A DNA stretch of 5,864 nucleotides from Oscillospiraceae bacterium (GTDB lineage: Bacteria; Bacillota; Clostridia; Oscillospirales; Ruminococcaceae), in contig JAEDLA010000101.1 of NCBI GenBank assembly GCA_016295545.1, positions 1-5,864 of the forward strand, read 5' to 3'. Below are positions 5,489 to 5,864 of this stretch, in pieces. The notes under the pieces were generated by a model. The model saw only the letters and a list, made by a program, of their open reading frames with translations, searched no databases and was not told the origin of the DNA. The first letter of the stretch is position 1. Every line of letters starts with the position of its first letter. The translations under genes were made by a program, and so were the position numbers.

Positions 5489-5864
5489 ATGCTGGATATG
5501 AAATTAATCAGGACAAATCCTGAGCTTGTAAAGGAAAATATAAAGAAGAAGTTTCAGGATTCTAAACTTGAACTTGTTGATAAAGTCGTTGAAATGGACA
5601 AGAAGTATCGTGAAACTAAGGTAGAATGCGATAATCTGAGAAATAAGCGCAAGACTATGAGTAAGGAAATCGGCGGCTTCATGGCTAAGGGACAGAAAGA
5701 TGAAGCTGAGCGTGTTAAGGCTGAGGTTGCTGCAATCGGTGCTAAGCTTGCTGAAATGGAGGAGCTTGAAGTAAAGCTTGAAGCTGATATCCGTGAAATC
5801 ATGCTTGTAATCCCTAATATTATCGATGAAAGTGTTCCGATTGGCAAGGACGACAGCGAAAATG
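5489..5864 (+). CDS. serS: seryl-tRNA synthetase, N-terminal part (3' partial)
   Basis: Seryl-tRNA synthetase is a class II enzyme that charges tRNA-Ser, and also tRNA-Sec where present, with serine. Only the first 125 codons are inside the window, and the frame runs off the end. They match the family's tRNA-binding N-terminal domain: MLDMKLIRTNPELV at the start, then a long antiparallel coiled coil (roughly residues 27-65 and 69-105, rich in K, E, A and L) that clamps the long variable arm of tRNA-Ser, then IPNIIDESVPIGKDD (108-122), the conserved link to the catalytic domain. Catalytic motifs 1-3 lie downstream and cannot be checked. The start is ATG 5489 with AAAGGAG (5475-5481, overlapping the parB stop) at good spacing. 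Only 12 nt separate it from parB, with no terminator or convincing promoter between, so transcription from the parAB promoter is likely. Confidence 0.95.
   Translation, partial: MLDMKLIRTNPELVKENIKKKFQDSKLELVDKVVEMDKKYRETKVECDNLRNKRKTMSKEIGGFMAKGQKDEAERVKAEVAAIGAKLAEMEELEVKLEADIREIMLVIPNIIDESVPIGKDDSEN

Noticed and set aside
5554..5847. 97-codon serine-rich reverse-strand frame opposite serS
   Set aside because: It is the antisense shadow of the serS coiled coil. The + strand frame matches seryl-tRNA synthetase throughout and has a ribosome site.

Overview
This window is a chromosomal core segment with the replication-origin-flanking gene order of Firmicutes: mnmG (5' end cut off) - rsmG - noc - parA (soj) - parB (spo0J) - serS (3' end cut off). 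All genes are on the + strand. Moderately AT-rich DNA, AGGAGG-type ribosome binding sites, a Noc paralogue beside ParB and parS sites of the Bacillus type all point to a Firmicute. The protein sequences and the parB-serS junction look more like a clostridial, Ruminococcus/Oscillospiraceae-type bacterium than a Bacillus. That placement comes from recalled family sequences, not from a search.

Region 1 (1-2524) is the end of an RNA-modification operon. MnmG makes the cmnm5 modification at the tRNA wobble uridine, and RsmG methylates the 16S rRNA 530 loop. The two genes overlap by 11 nt and end at a textbook intrinsic terminator (2493-2524). Region 2 (2525-3532) is a single-gene noc unit. It has a probable extended -10 promoter, a leader containing a run of back-to-back palindromes, and a 270-residue Noc-type CTPase/DNA-binding protein. 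It closes with a 21-bp perfect inverted repeat in which each arm contains a 16-bp parS site, so the centromere pair doubles as a probable terminator. Region 3 (3533-5864) starts with a near-consensus promoter and a roughly 124-nt structured leader. It continues with parA, parB and the first 125 codons of serS, with no terminator visible between them.

The middle genes form one chromosome-segregation and division-positioning module. ParB (CTP-dependent sliding clamp) loads at the parS pair, ParA is its ATPase partner, and Noc is the ParB paralogue that keeps division off the nucleoid. Residues at the four positions reported to separate ParB from Noc binding specificity differ between the two paralogues in the expected direction.

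There is no exotic new system here. The points worth a second look are regulatory: the parS pair acting as a hairpin, a 26-nt stem-loop between the parB Shine-Dalgarno and its start codon, a Noc half-site inside the presumed noc promoter, the palindrome run in the noc leader, and the co-transcription of serS with parAB.
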